Part shown: positions 1 to 6,734 of the stretch, in pieces
Position numbering within the stretch: position 1 is the stretch's first letter
How the letters are laid out: each line of letters begins with the position of its first letter
NCBI GenBank assembly: GCA_001803565.1
Contig: MHDQ01000217.1
Location: 1-13,545, forward strand
Direction of reading: 5' to 3'
From: Nitrospinae bacterium RIFCSPLOWO2_12_FULL_45_22
GTDB lineage: Bacteria > 2-12-FULL-45-22
DNA length: 13,545 nt
Made by a program: the position numbers and the translations under genes
The notes under the pieces: model-generated
What the model was told of the DNA's origin: nothing
The model's database searches: none
Seen by the model: only the letters and a program-made list of their open reading frames with translations

Positions 1-1
1 G

Positions 2-1216
2 GTCATGATTTCCGAGGAAAGATACCCATTTTATTATCGGCCCTCTTTACCGGAGTATGTGGCGGGCTTGATAACAGAGGAAAGGCTATGGGCCAGGCCA
101 AAAGATTTTTATACCCAGCATAAGATAGAACTTCAGTTAGACCAAAAAGTAGCAAAGGTCCTCCCGGCCGAGAAACTGGTTTGTTTAGAAGATGGGGAAA
201 ATATATCTTACGATAACCTCCTTATTGCTACAGGTGGAAGCCCCGCTCCGTTCCACTGTCCGGGCTGGGATGCCGAGGGTGTAGTACATCTTAAAACTTT
301 AGCCGATGCAAAGAAGCTACGAGAGAAGGTACAGGATGCCTCGGCTGGTGTAGTAATAGGAACCGGGATACTGGGATTAGAATTAATTGATACCTTTATC
401 AAGTGCGGCCTCGTTACCCATTATTTGCTAGCGGGAGATAATATCTGGCCTGCGGTACTGGATGAAGAGGCTTCTGCCGTAGTAGAAAATAGCCTGAGCA
501 AAAGGGGAGTAAGCTTATACAAAAGGGCTAAAATAAGGCATATCGGTTCAGAGAATAATAAGGTTAAAGAGGTACTGCTAACTACCGGGGAGGCTATCTC
601 CTGCCAATTAGTGGGGGTGGCTATAGGCCTACGACCCAATATTGAGATGGTCAGATGGTCAGGCGTCCAACTCCGGGGGATGATCTCTGTCAACCGTAGG
701 ATGGAAACGAGTATCCCCAGGATATTTGCTGCCGGGGATGTAGCCTTGTGCTATGAGATACCAGGAGAGGCTAGCCGCTGCCTTCCCCGGTGGTATCGGG
801 CCTGGAAACAGGGAGAAGTAGCCGGGATGAATATGGTGAGTATAGAAGCCGATTATGAGGAAATACCTATCTGTGCGGCCTCTACCACGATAGCCGGTAT
901 CAATCTCCTTTGCCTGGGCAATCCCCTTCCTCCCGAAGGGGCGGTTAAGATACTCTCAGGAACGGATCGAGATAAAGGGGTCTATAAAAAAATAGTCTTA
1001 AGGGATGGTCAGATAGAAGGGGCCCTGTTTATTGGCGATGTCCGGGGGGGGGCGAAAGTGGCCCAACTAATGCAGGAAGGCCACGCCATAACTCCATCAG
1101 AACAAGCCGTTATCCAAGAGCTGGTCATGGTTGATGGGGCTGGGGCAGCTATGGCTATTTGCCCCATTTGCAAGATGGAAATTAGCCCAGCCGGTTGCCC
1201 TGCTTGTGGCCAGTAA
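2..1216 (+). CDS. FAD/NAD(P)H-dependent oxidoreductase, 5' end outside window, with C-terminal four-cysteine tail
   Basis: Pyridine nucleotide-disulphide oxidoreductase fold, as in NirB N-terminal domains and rubredoxin reductases; it would pass electrons from NAD(P)H through FAD to an unidentified acceptor. Counting from the first Met (base 5), ATGG lies near 75-78, the NAD(P)-binding GTGILGLE at 119-126, and the second FAD-contact motif AAGD at 242-245. The first visible residues, MISEERYPFYYRP, normally follow the FAD-binding GxGxxG Rossmann strand. That strand is absent and the frame is open to the window edge, so the true start lies upstream. The last 20 residues contain CPIC (386-389) and CPAC (398-401), a possible zinc ribbon or iron-sulphur site. 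A run of nine G (1044-1052) is read through in frame. The flavoprotein family is clear; the substrate is not. Confidence 0.85.
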   Translation, partial: VMISEERYPFYYRPSLPEYVAGLITEERLWARPKDFYTQHKIELQLDQKVAKVLPAEKLVCLEDGENISYDNLLIATGGSPAPFHCPGWDAEGVVHLKTLADAKKLREKVQDASAGVVIGTGILGLELIDTFIKCGLVTHYLLAGDNIWPAVLDEEASAVVENSLSKRGVSLYKRAKIRHIGSENNKVKEVLLTTGEAISCQLVGVAIGLRPNIEMVRWSGVQLRGMISVNRRMETSIPRIFAAGDVALCYEIPGEASRCLPRWYRAWKQGEVAGMNMVSIEADYEEIPICAASTTIAGINLLCLGNPLPPEGAVKILSGTDRDKGVYKKIVLRDGQIEGALFIGDVRGGAKVAQLMQEGHAITPSEQAVIQELVMVDGAGAAMAICPICKMEISPAGCPACGQ

Positions 1217-1233
1217 TGCCTTAGCTTTTCTCC

Positions 1234-1256
1234 CATGACTAATGACCAATGACCTA
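1234..1256. repeat. Heptad repeat, about three units of TAATGAC type
   Basis: Between the oxidoreductase stop and the next gene, units of the form ATGACYA recur with a 7-bp step (ATGACTA, ATGACCA, ATGACCT). The reverse-complement form occurs near 3445-3466. The repeat creates several ATG triplets just before the real start of the next gene. Confidence 0.5.
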
Positions 1257-1259
1257 AAT

Positions 1260-2078
1260 ATGATGAAGTTGGAAGATATCTTCAGAGGACAACCAATCAC
1301 CTCTCTTTACGAGATAAATAATTTACCCCAACCAGATAAGGAACGTATTTATCTGAACCTTATCCCAGAGAGACTATTTAGCCGGTTTGAGCTTGACCCC
1401 AGGACTCTCCGGAATAAGGAAGAAGCAAAGGTAATAAAATTCTATTGTCCGCAAGGCATGGGTTTTGTCTCTATTGAGGTAAAATGCCGGCCAGAAGATG
1501 AAGACCCAGTCTTTATCTTGGACTTAGAAACTACTAATCTCTCCCAGGTTGAATTATCTTTCTTATCTTTTAATGACCCTTTTTCTGATCGCTTCAATAT
1601 AGATCGGGATGAGGAGGGAAGGAGGAATTTTTTAGGTACTGGCCGGCGAAATATAAAGGAGGAAGAGCGGGCCTGGGTAGCGGGTTTAACCCCTGGTCAG
1701 GTACGGAAAGGCATAGGCTTGCTTAGAGATTTTTTTGAACTAATGGAGAAATTCATGCAGGCACTGGAAGGTAACCTTTATCTGCTAGAGCCCCTTTTTT
1801 ATCACAATGCCATTACCTATGAAAGATATGGTTGTGGCTACTTAGAGGGGAAACCCCGCATGGAAAAGATCCACCAGGGCTTTACCTTTGGCGGTGAGCT
1901 ATTTGACCGCCTGGATGGCTCCAGCCCGTTTCGACAAAGGGGGTTTGAAAAGACGGTCCGGGGCAGGAGTTGGGCTATCCATGATGGTATCTTACTGGAG
2001 CCCTGGAAGAGTCCCAAAATGTACAAAAAAATCGGGCAAGACCTGGGTATCTCTACCTTCCCAGACGCTATTTTTTGA
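1260..2078 (+). CDS. Conserved-looking protein of unknown function, about 272 aa
   Basis: I do not recognise a characterised family. No signal peptide or membrane segment is visible, so it is probably cytoplasmic. The N-terminal third is acidic and helical. The central part contains DPVFILDLE and FNDPFSDRFNID. The C-terminal half contains the aromatic stretch YHNAITYERYGCGYLEG and a Gly/Arg-rich stretch ending in TVRGRSWAIHDG. The ERYGCGY segment loosely recalls the end of GNAT acetyltransferases, but no acetyl-CoA loop is obvious. An upstream ATG at 1242 would add MTNDLN, encoded entirely by the heptad repeat. I therefore prefer ATG 1260 or 1263 (MMKLEDIF), although neither has a clear ribosome-binding site. 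The 3' end overlaps the convergent thiamine-binding gene by 11 bp. Confidence 0.7.
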   Translation: MMKLEDIFRGQPITSLYEINNLPQPDKERIYLNLIPERLFSRFELDPRTLRNKEEAKVIKFYCPQGMGFVSIEVKCRPEDEDPVFILDLETTNLSQVELSFLSFNDPFSDRFNIDRDEEGRRNFLGTGRRNIKEEERAWVAGLTPGQVRKGIGLLRDFFELMEKFMQALEGNLYLLEPLFYHNAITYERYGCGYLEGKPRMEKIHQGFTFGGELFDRLDGSSPFRQRGFEKTVRGRSWAIHDGILLEPWKSPKMYKKIGQDLGISTFPDAIF

Positions 2079-2373
2079 CCTCGCGACCTAACTGCTTTTC
2101 CACGGATTCTATTTTCCCCGTTAATCGCCCCTTTGCTCCCTCACGATAATCTGTCTTTATCAGGGCACTAACCCGATGGCAGTCCTGTCGCATGGTCTCA
2201 AAACATTCCTTTATAACAGCAAATATTTCATCCCACTCCCCTTCCAGGACAGTACCCATAGGCCCTACCTGGTAGGATAATCCGCTCTTATCTATTATAT
2301 CTATAGACCTGGCCACATACTTACTCACACTCTCCCCTTTGTCTAAGGGACTCATGCTGAATTCTACCAACAT
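2068..2373 (-). CDS. MTH1187-family thiamine-binding protein (DUF77)
   Basis: Small cytoplasmic ferredoxin-fold protein of the MTH1187/YkoF-like family (Pfam Thiamine_BP); known relatives form tetramers and bind thiamine. The 101-residue length fits the family. Typical segments are visible: MLVEFSMSPLDKGESVSKYV at the N-terminus, GLSYQVGPMGTVLEGEWDEI (31-50), LIKTDYREG (71-79) and KIESVEKQLG (87-96). I chose ATG 2373 because GGGAGGA lies about 8 nt upstream on the minus strand; the alternative TTG at 2379 would add only MV. It converges on the unknown-function gene with an 11-bp overlap of the 3' ends. No TPP riboswitch is visible upstream, and the upstream side is occupied by a mobile repeat element. 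Confidence 0.88.
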   Translation of the reverse strand: MLVEFSMSPLDKGESVSKYVARSIDIIDKSGLSYQVGPMGTVLEGEWDEIFAVIKECFETMRQDCHRVSALIKTDYREGAKGRLTGKIESVEKQLGREVKK

Positions 2374-2438
2374 AACCAAATCCTCCCGTAATTTTTAAGT
2401 ACCGTAAGCGGCCTCCTTTCCTTTATTCTTCTATATTA

Positions 2439-2658
2439 CTTTATCAGTAACAGTTCAGCCCCTATCGAAAATGAATGTCATTCCGACCCCTTCGCCCCTG
2501 TCATTCCGAGCGAAGCGAGGAATCTTTTATTGGAGCTCAGGGTAAACTCCGGGAGGAATCCTTGTTTCGACGATAGGAGAAATCTTCAAGCCTCCGGTCT
2601 CGGAAAGATTTCTCGCTGCGCTCGAAATGACAAAGAACCTGAACTGTTACCTTTATCA
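2439..2658. mobile_element. MITE-like non-autonomous transposable element with 8-bp target site duplication
   Basis: A 204-bp element (2447-2650) is bounded by perfect 12-bp terminal inverted repeats, GTAACAGTTCAG (2447-2458) and CTGAACTGTTAC (2639-2650). It is flanked on both sides by the same 8-bp sequence CTTTATCA (2439-2446 and 2651-2658). Inside is a second inverted pair: TGTCATTCCGAGCGAAGCG starting at 2499 against CGCTGCGCTCGAAATGACA ending at 2632. TGTCATTCCGA also occurs twice in direct orientation (2476-2486 and 2499-2509). There is no transposase. Ends beginning GTAA with 8-bp duplications are typical of the IS66 family, which is therefore the likely source of the mobilising transposase. 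Confidence 0.85.
2499..2632. repeat. Internal imperfect inverted repeat of the MITE (GTCATTCCGAGCGAAGCGAG type)
   Basis: Left arm 2499-2527 and right arm 2604-2632 match over about 29 positions with a few mismatches; the right arm ends CTCGAAATGACA. Related GTCATTYCGAGCG palindromes are common in environmental bacterial genomes, which is general knowledge and not something tested here. The arms could fold into a large cruciform or RNA hairpin. Confidence 0.75.
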
Positions 2659-2804
2659 TATCATATCATAAAACCGATCATTCGAGAGGTTTTAGTTTTC
2701 AATTTTACGTCATACTCCATATTCACCCAAAAGTAGAAAGAGAATGAAAGAGTATAATTCCATGTTGTAGCGGAAGCCTTGAAGGGAAATGTATTTACAC
2801 TCCC

Positions 2805-2827
2805 GTAGGACGGGCGTCTCGCCCGTC
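2805..2827 (+). repeat. Palindromic repeat with core GACGGGCGTCTCGCCCGTC
   Basis: The core is a 7-bp perfect stem (GACGGGC/GCCCGTC) around GTCTC, preceded by GTAG. A degenerate copy in the opposite orientation lies at 5763-5785, matching about 18 of 23 positions. The two copies flank the Cys-rich protein and receptor genes. Confidence 0.6.
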
Positions 2828-2962
2828 TAAAGCGACTTTCACGTAGCCCGGCTCTGGTTAGAAGTCTACTTGACTATGCCTATCCATTGGGATACCTTAT
2901 CTTTACGATAGCATTGGAAATGTATGCAGGGACTACGATAAATATCTCTCTGGGATCTATTC

Positions 2963-3433
2963 ATGGCTAGAGGAAGGATAAAAAAATGGTCGTTGGGTAG
3001 TACTCTGGTAATAACTCTCGTTTGTATGAGCGGATGGTGCTATGCTGGGGATATGTTCTGCAAGATGCACCCGGGCTCTATTTGTACCTGTCCGGAGTTT
3101 TGTAAGCTATCTTTTCCTGCCCAACCTGAATCTGGAGATAAGGGACACGATTCTTGTCAGCGTATTTCTCATACCAGACCAGATAAGTCCCTTAAAGAGC
3201 GTACCGATACGCAATCTGTCCGTGATCACTATTGTTGGTTAATCAATCCGGATTGTGGTGGGCCTCTTCGGACCAATAAATTATTCGCCCAACCTGATAC
3301 ATTGCTTATCCTACCTGCCTACGCAAACACTTCTCCTACTTACCAGTTCAGTAAATTTTTCTTGGATGATCTAATCCTTCCCCTAAAAATCTGTTTGGAA
3401 CCACCATCTCACCCACCTGAGAGTATCTCCTGA
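2963..3433 (+). CDS. Secreted Cys/His-rich protein, putative periplasmic copper-binding partner
   Basis: A 156-residue precursor. The basic MARGRIKKW followed by a hydrophobic stretch (11-28) ending CYAG forms a clear signal peptide, probably cleaved near residue 28 or 29, so the product is exported. The mature part holds eight cysteines (33, 41, 43, 47, 65, 91, 98, 144) and five histidines (36, 62, 70, 89, 150). They cluster in the pattern C33-x-M-H-x4-C-x-C-x3-C47 and in HDSC and HYC. Such density of soft ligands suggests metal binding or disulphides. It is encoded 306 bp upstream of an OprC/NosA-type copper receptor, so copper handling is the natural inference. I do not recognise a named family. 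The ribosome-binding site is weak; ATG 2963 is chosen because it gives a complete signal peptide. Confidence 0.65.
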   Translation: MARGRIKKWSLGSTLVITLVCMSGWCYAGDMFCKMHPGSICTCPEFCKLSFPAQPESGDKGHDSCQRISHTRPDKSLKERTDTQSVRDHYCWLINPDCGGPLRTNKLFAQPDTLLILPAYANTSPTYQFSKFFLDDLILPLKICLEPPSHPPESIS

Positions 3434-3444
3434 TTGTATAAAGC

Positions 3445-3466
3445 GTCATTAGTCACTGGTCATTAG
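3445..3466 (-). repeat. Heptad repeat, three units of GTCAYTR type
   Basis: The units GTCATTA, GTCACTG and GTCATTA follow one another with an exact 7-bp step. They are the reverse complement of the repeat near 1234-1256, so this is a dispersed repeat family. Confidence 0.55.
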
Positions 3467-3499
3467 CTTGACATTATCACATTAGAAACCGATGCCTTC

Positions 3500-3592
3500 G
3501 TAGAGAGGGGGGGCCATTCTTATCCCGCTCCTGAAACAAGTTCAGGACTGGTTTTAAGGCGGGGTTAGAAAACTCCACTTATCGTTCTCTAC
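3500..3592 (+). other. Foldable RNA/DNA segment upstream of the receptor gene
   Basis: An outer stem can pair GTAGAGA (3500-3506) with TCTCTAC (3586-3592). Inside, ATCCCGC (3522-3528) can pair with GCGGGGT (3559-3565) with one G-T pair, and it runs directly into the hairpin TCCTGAA-acaag-TTCAGGA (3529-3547). The inner hairpin matches a palindromic repeat common in many genomes, so the structure may be a repeat and not a regulatory leader. No terminator T-run follows. Confidence 0.35.
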
Positions 3593-3739
3593 AGGGAAAT
3601 GTGACCGTGTCAAATTACTCCAGCTTTTTGTTTTACACTTTTATTTTAGCTCGATCTTTGCCTGTTTGTCTTTGCGTCCTTTGTATCTCGGCAGTGAAGA
3701 ATGTCCCAAGATAGCGATAAAAGTGGAGGAGATCATACT

Positions 3740-5737
3740 ATGCGAAAAATCTTTCTTATCATCCTGGGAACTATTTTTTTGCTAGTATCTAAGCCGGCCT
3801 TTTCCCAGGAAGGAGAAGGTTCGGGGAAAAAGGTCTTGAAGCTCGAAGAGATAAAGGTTATAGGGGAGAGGATAGAGTCTAGTCCATATCCTGCTTCGAT
3901 CATAAAGAAAGAGGATATAGAGGAATTTACCGCCCGGGATGCCGGTGAGATGCTCCGGAAGGTAACAGGACTTTCAGCCGTTCGCCGGGGGGCTATTGGT
4001 CTAGACCCGGTCATCCGGGGTCTCAAGGAAGACCGGATTACCTTATTATTTGATGGGACCAGGATGTATGGTGCCTGTCCGGGCAGGATGGACCCACCAT
4101 CCATGCATGTAGATATTGACGAACTAGAGGGCCTGGAGGTTATCCGGGGGCCCTACTCGGTCATCCAGGGGCCCGGGATAATGGGTGGTGTGATCAATCT
4201 CATAAAAAGAAAGCCGACAAGGTTTGAAGAGTTTGAAATCCACGGAGAAATAGATTCCGGCTTTGATAGCACGGCCTCTGGTAAAAAGGGCAGGCTTACG
4301 CTTTGGGGTGGGGCTAAACCCTTCGATTTTCAACTGAGTACGGGTGGGAAAAATTATCGTGACTACCGCTCTGGCGATAGTAAGGTGCATGACTCCCGTT
4401 TCAGGGATATCAATTATGACCTTAGGGTCGGTCTTAACCCTACCCATATGCAGCGGCTGGAATTTGGTTATGGACAGGGATTTGGCCGAGATATGCGCTA
4501 CCCGGCGTTGGCCATGGATGGACGGGATGATGATACGGAAATGTATAGCCTGGAATATTCTTTTAAGGAACCCTTACCCCGCATGAAATACCTCTCCGCT
4601 AAACTCTACCGGAACCGAGTAGACCACCTGATGGATAACAAACATAAACCGACCTTACCTATGATGTTTATGCAGACCGATAGCCATACGGATACCTATG
4701 GTGGCAAGCTGGAAACAGGTTTTAGCTTTGCCCCCTGGGGATCTCTAATCACTGGCATAGATTTTTATGAGCTATCAGCAGATAACAATCGGTTAATGAT
4801 CCGAGATATGCCTATGACCATGTGGTCAAAGATATGGCCCGAGGCATATATAAATGATTTAGGAGGATTTATCGAATACCAGCTTGATCCTTTTCCTAAA
4901 CTGAGTACTACTCTGGGTTTTAGGGCTGATGGAGTAAGGGCCGATGCCCAGCAATCTTCTCCCCAGGGGGAGACCAATGTCAGTGGTAACCTGGGACTAA
5001 TATACCACCTGATGGATAATATTGATTTGAGAGGCTCTCTGGGACGTGGAGTTCGAACGGCCAACCCGAATGAGAGATACTCTAATTATTTTATTAACAC
5101 AGTGGATAACTATGATTATCTGGGAGACCCGGAGCTCGACCCAGAAAAGAGTCTCCAGCTTGACCTGGGGCTCCAGGCCAGGTTTCAGCGACTCAATATC
5201 AACCTTTCAGCCTTCTATAACCAGATAAACGACTATATAAGCGGGAAGATCAATCCTAACCTGCGCCCCACGACTACAGGAGCCAGGGGTGTTAAGCAAT
5301 ATGTCAATATTGAACGGGCTACCCTGCGGGGGGTTGAACTAGCTGGTAGGTTGTTGGTAACACCAACGGTTTCCCTGTTGGGTAACCTGGCTTATACCTG
5401 GGGCAATGATGAAGAAGCTGATGCCCCGCTACCGGAAATACCGCCTCTAGAAGCTAATTTGGGGCTTAGGTATGATGATCTGGAAGAGAGGTTCTGGATC
5501 GAGATGGATGCTAGAGTTGTAGATGATCAGGACCGGGCAGCCCGGTCGTTTGGGGAAGATCAGACCGGGGGTTTTTCTACCTTTGGGGTACGGGGTGGTA
5601 TCCACCTCCAGAAAGGTTACGAGCTAATAGTAGGGGTGGAAAATATCTCTGATAAAAAATATCATGAACATCTAAACCGAGCCAATTTACCTGAACCAGG
5701 AATTAATGTCTATGCCTTAGTAAAGGCAGGGTTCTAG
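3740..5737 (+). CDS. TonB-dependent outer-membrane copper receptor (OprC/NosA type)
   Basis: A 665-residue TonB-dependent receptor that would import copper across the outer membrane. ATG 3740 is chosen because GGAGGAG (3725-3731) lies 8 nt upstream and a signal peptide follows at once (1-22, ending PAFSQ); the ATG at 3701 lacks this. A TonB-box-like LEEIKVIGER is at 35-44, the plug spans about 45-165 (VIRGPYSV, GGVINLI), and the barrel ends in a terminal Phe. Two features match copper receptors: C113-PGR-M117 in GACPGRMDPP and H296-L-M298 in DHLMDN. These are the two halves of the CxxxM...HxM copper site known from Pseudomonas OprC. Met-rich patches occur at PMMFM (307-311) and MIRDMPMTM (353-361). 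A Cys/His-rich secreted protein precedes it and TonB follows. Copper is inferred from these motifs; another soft metal is possible. Confidence 0.85.
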   Translation: MRKIFLIILGTIFLLVSKPAFSQEGEGSGKKVLKLEEIKVIGERIESSPYPASIIKKEDIEEFTARDAGEMLRKVTGLSAVRRGAIGLDPVIRGLKEDRITLLFDGTRMYGACPGRMDPPSMHVDIDELEGLEVIRGPYSVIQGPGIMGGVINLIKRKPTRFEEFEIHGEIDSGFDSTASGKKGRLTLWGGAKPFDFQLSTGGKNYRDYRSGDSKVHDSRFRDINYDLRVGLNPTHMQRLEFGYGQGFGRDMRYPALAMDGRDDDTEMYSLEYSFKEPLPRMKYLSAKLYRNRVDHLMDNKHKPTLPMMFMQTDSHTDTYGGKLETGFSFAPWGSLITGIDFYELSADNNRLMIRDMPMTMWSKIWPEAYINDLGGFIEYQLDPFPKLSTTLGFRADGVRADAQQSSPQGETNVSGNLGLIYHLMDNIDLRGSLGRGVRTANPNERYSNYFINTVDNYDYLGDPELDPEKSLQLDLGLQARFQRLNINLSAFYNQINDYISGKINPNLRPTTTGARGVKQYVNIERATLRGVELAGRLLVTPTVSLLGNLAYTWGNDEEADAPLPEIPPLEANLGLRYDDLEERFWIEMDARVVDDQDRAARSFGEDQTGGFSTFGVRGGIHLQKGYELIVGVENISDKKYHEHLNRANLPEPGINVYALVKAGF

Positions 5738-5762
5738 CGTTTTTCTGAAAATGACCTTTTCT

Positions 5763-5785
5763 GGCAGGCGAGACGTCTGTCCTAT
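5763..5785 (-). repeat. Degenerate inverse copy of the 2805-2827 palindromic repeat
   Basis: Read on the minus strand, it matches the 2805-2827 repeat at about 18 of 23 positions, sharing TAGGAC and CGTCTCGCC. It lies between the receptor stop and the tonB start, 26 bp after the stop codon. Confidence 0.45.
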
Positions 5786-5800
5786 GGTTAGGCGTTTCGC

Positions 5801-6601
5801 ATGACTAATTTTCTTTTTCCTATGTGGTCAAAAGACTGGGTAATGAAGATATCTCTTCTGGTTTCTCTAATGGTACATGCTTCCCTTTTCCTGGCAACCA
5901 TAGGGAAAAGGCAACTATCTCTTGATATGAGGGAAATAGTATATATAAGGATAATTGCTGACCATCCCTCCACTTCAACCGGAAAAATCAAGCAGTTGCC
6001 AGTATATACTTATCCGCTCCATAGTAAAATGGCCAGGGTAAAGCACCTCAAAGAGAAATCCCCCCTCCAAAAGGAGGTTAGCAAAAAAGCAGAAAAGAGG
6101 AAGTCCAAAGATAATTTAGTGACACCCACACAACCTGGGTCTCGTCCAGGGTTGGTTTCGGAACCAAAACCGGCCCCTAAACCCACTGGTACTGTCTTAT
6201 CTGGAGTTAGTTATAAACCTCAACCACCAGTCCTCTTTCTCAGTAAAGAGCCAACGAAGCCCTTGGGTAGTGACGGTATCTCTCCAGAAAAGCAGAGAGA
6301 TATCTTATTGCAATTCCAGTCATGGGTCAGGCAAAAAATTGACCAGGCCAAGCTCTATCCACGACAGGCCAGGCAAATGGATATTGAAGGGAGGGTATCT
6401 ATACGCTTCAATATTTTGAATAATGGCCAGGTAGGCGGGATTACAGTAATTACCTCTTCCGGATATAGTATCCTGGACAAGGCGGCCAAGAGGATGGTAA
6501 ATAAAGCCGCTCCCTTTGTGCCAATACCAGAGCAATTAAAAAATCAGAGTACCATCCAGATAGAAGTGCCTATCATTTTTAGCCTGGCAGAAGAGCAATG
6601 A
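5801..6601 (+). CDS. tonB: Energy transducer TonB
   Basis: A 266-residue TonB, which carries proton-motive energy from ExbB/ExbD in the inner membrane to outer-membrane receptors. One N-terminal membrane helix (15-34) carries SLMVH (22-26), matching the SxxxH motif that is essential in E. coli TonB. A basic Lys/Pro-rich periplasmic linker follows (about 75-155, with EPKPAPKP at 121-128). The C-terminal TonB domain (about 168-264) contains YPRQARQMDIEGRVSIRFNI, NNGQVGGITVITSSG and LDKAA. The gene starts 63 bp after the receptor stop, which suggests a dedicated TonB for the copper receptor. The start is uncertain: ATG 5801, 5822 and 5843 are all possible and none has a strong ribosome-binding site. 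No exbB or exbD lies nearby. Confidence 0.9.
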   Translation: MTNFLFPMWSKDWVMKISLLVSLMVHASLFLATIGKRQLSLDMREIVYIRIIADHPSTSTGKIKQLPVYTYPLHSKMARVKHLKEKSPLQKEVSKKAEKRKSKDNLVTPTQPGSRPGLVSEPKPAPKPTGTVLSGVSYKPQPPVLFLSKEPTKPLGSDGISPEKQRDILLQFQSWVRQKIDQAKLYPRQARQMDIEGRVSIRFNILNNGQVGGITVITSSGYSILDKAAKRMVNKAAPFVPIPEQLKNQSTIQIEVPIIFSLAEEQ

Positions 6602-6649
6602 GGAAAAAAGGACCGGGATTACTGAATTTATCAAATTATCAAAAAGGTA

Positions 6650-6678
6650 TTGACGAAGCGATTTATTTTGTGTAAAAA
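6650..6678 (+). promoter_or_regulatory. Candidate sigma70 promoter for the FmdB-type gene
   Basis: TTGACG (6650-6655), a 17-nt spacer and TAAAAA (6673-6678) lie 56 bp before the FmdB start codon, in AT-rich DNA between genes. Confidence 0.4.
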
Positions 6679-6734
6679 GGATAAATAATTTTATCTGAGG
6701 ATGTTGCCGAGAAAAAAGGAGGGCTGATGGGATA

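Larger units (their letters stand above)
2374..2962. other. 589-bp gene-free stretch rich in repeats
   Basis: It holds the MITE-like element (2439-2658 with target duplication), an ATCAT x3 microrepeat just after it, and a palindromic GTAGGACGGGCG-type repeat (2805-2827). A poor sigma70-like match lies at 2870-2898 (TTGACT, 17 nt, TACCTT). The 68-codon open frame at 2530-2736 runs through the repeat element and has no coding character. Confidence 0.7.
3434..3739. other. 306-bp leader region of the copper receptor, without a gene
   Basis: It contains a heptad repeat (3445-3466), a foldable segment (3500-3592) and a pyrimidine-rich stretch (3630-3695). No cobalamin or other riboswitch consensus was recognised, and no convincing sigma70 promoter was found. 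Confidence 0.5.

Noticed and set aside
2530-2736. 68-codon plus-strand open frame
   Set aside because: It runs through the MITE and its palindromic arms, lacks a ribosome-binding site and has no protein-like pattern.
2870-2898. Sigma70 promoter for the Cys-rich protein gene
   Set aside because: TTGACT is acceptable but the -10 candidate TACCTT matches only 3 of 6 positions, too weak to list.
3042-3242. 66-codon open frame overlapping the Cys-rich protein gene
   Set aside because: It overlaps in another frame. The 2963-3433 frame has a full signal peptide and patterned cysteines, so this one is a shadow.
3434-3739. Cobalamin riboswitch upstream of the TonB-dependent receptor
   Set aside because: Checked because BtuB-type receptors often have one. 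No B12-box or conserved core was seen, and the receptor carries copper-site motifs instead.
3733-4104. 123-codon minus-strand open frame
   Set aside because: Antisense to the receptor plug domain, low-complexity Ser/Arg-rich translation, no start signals.
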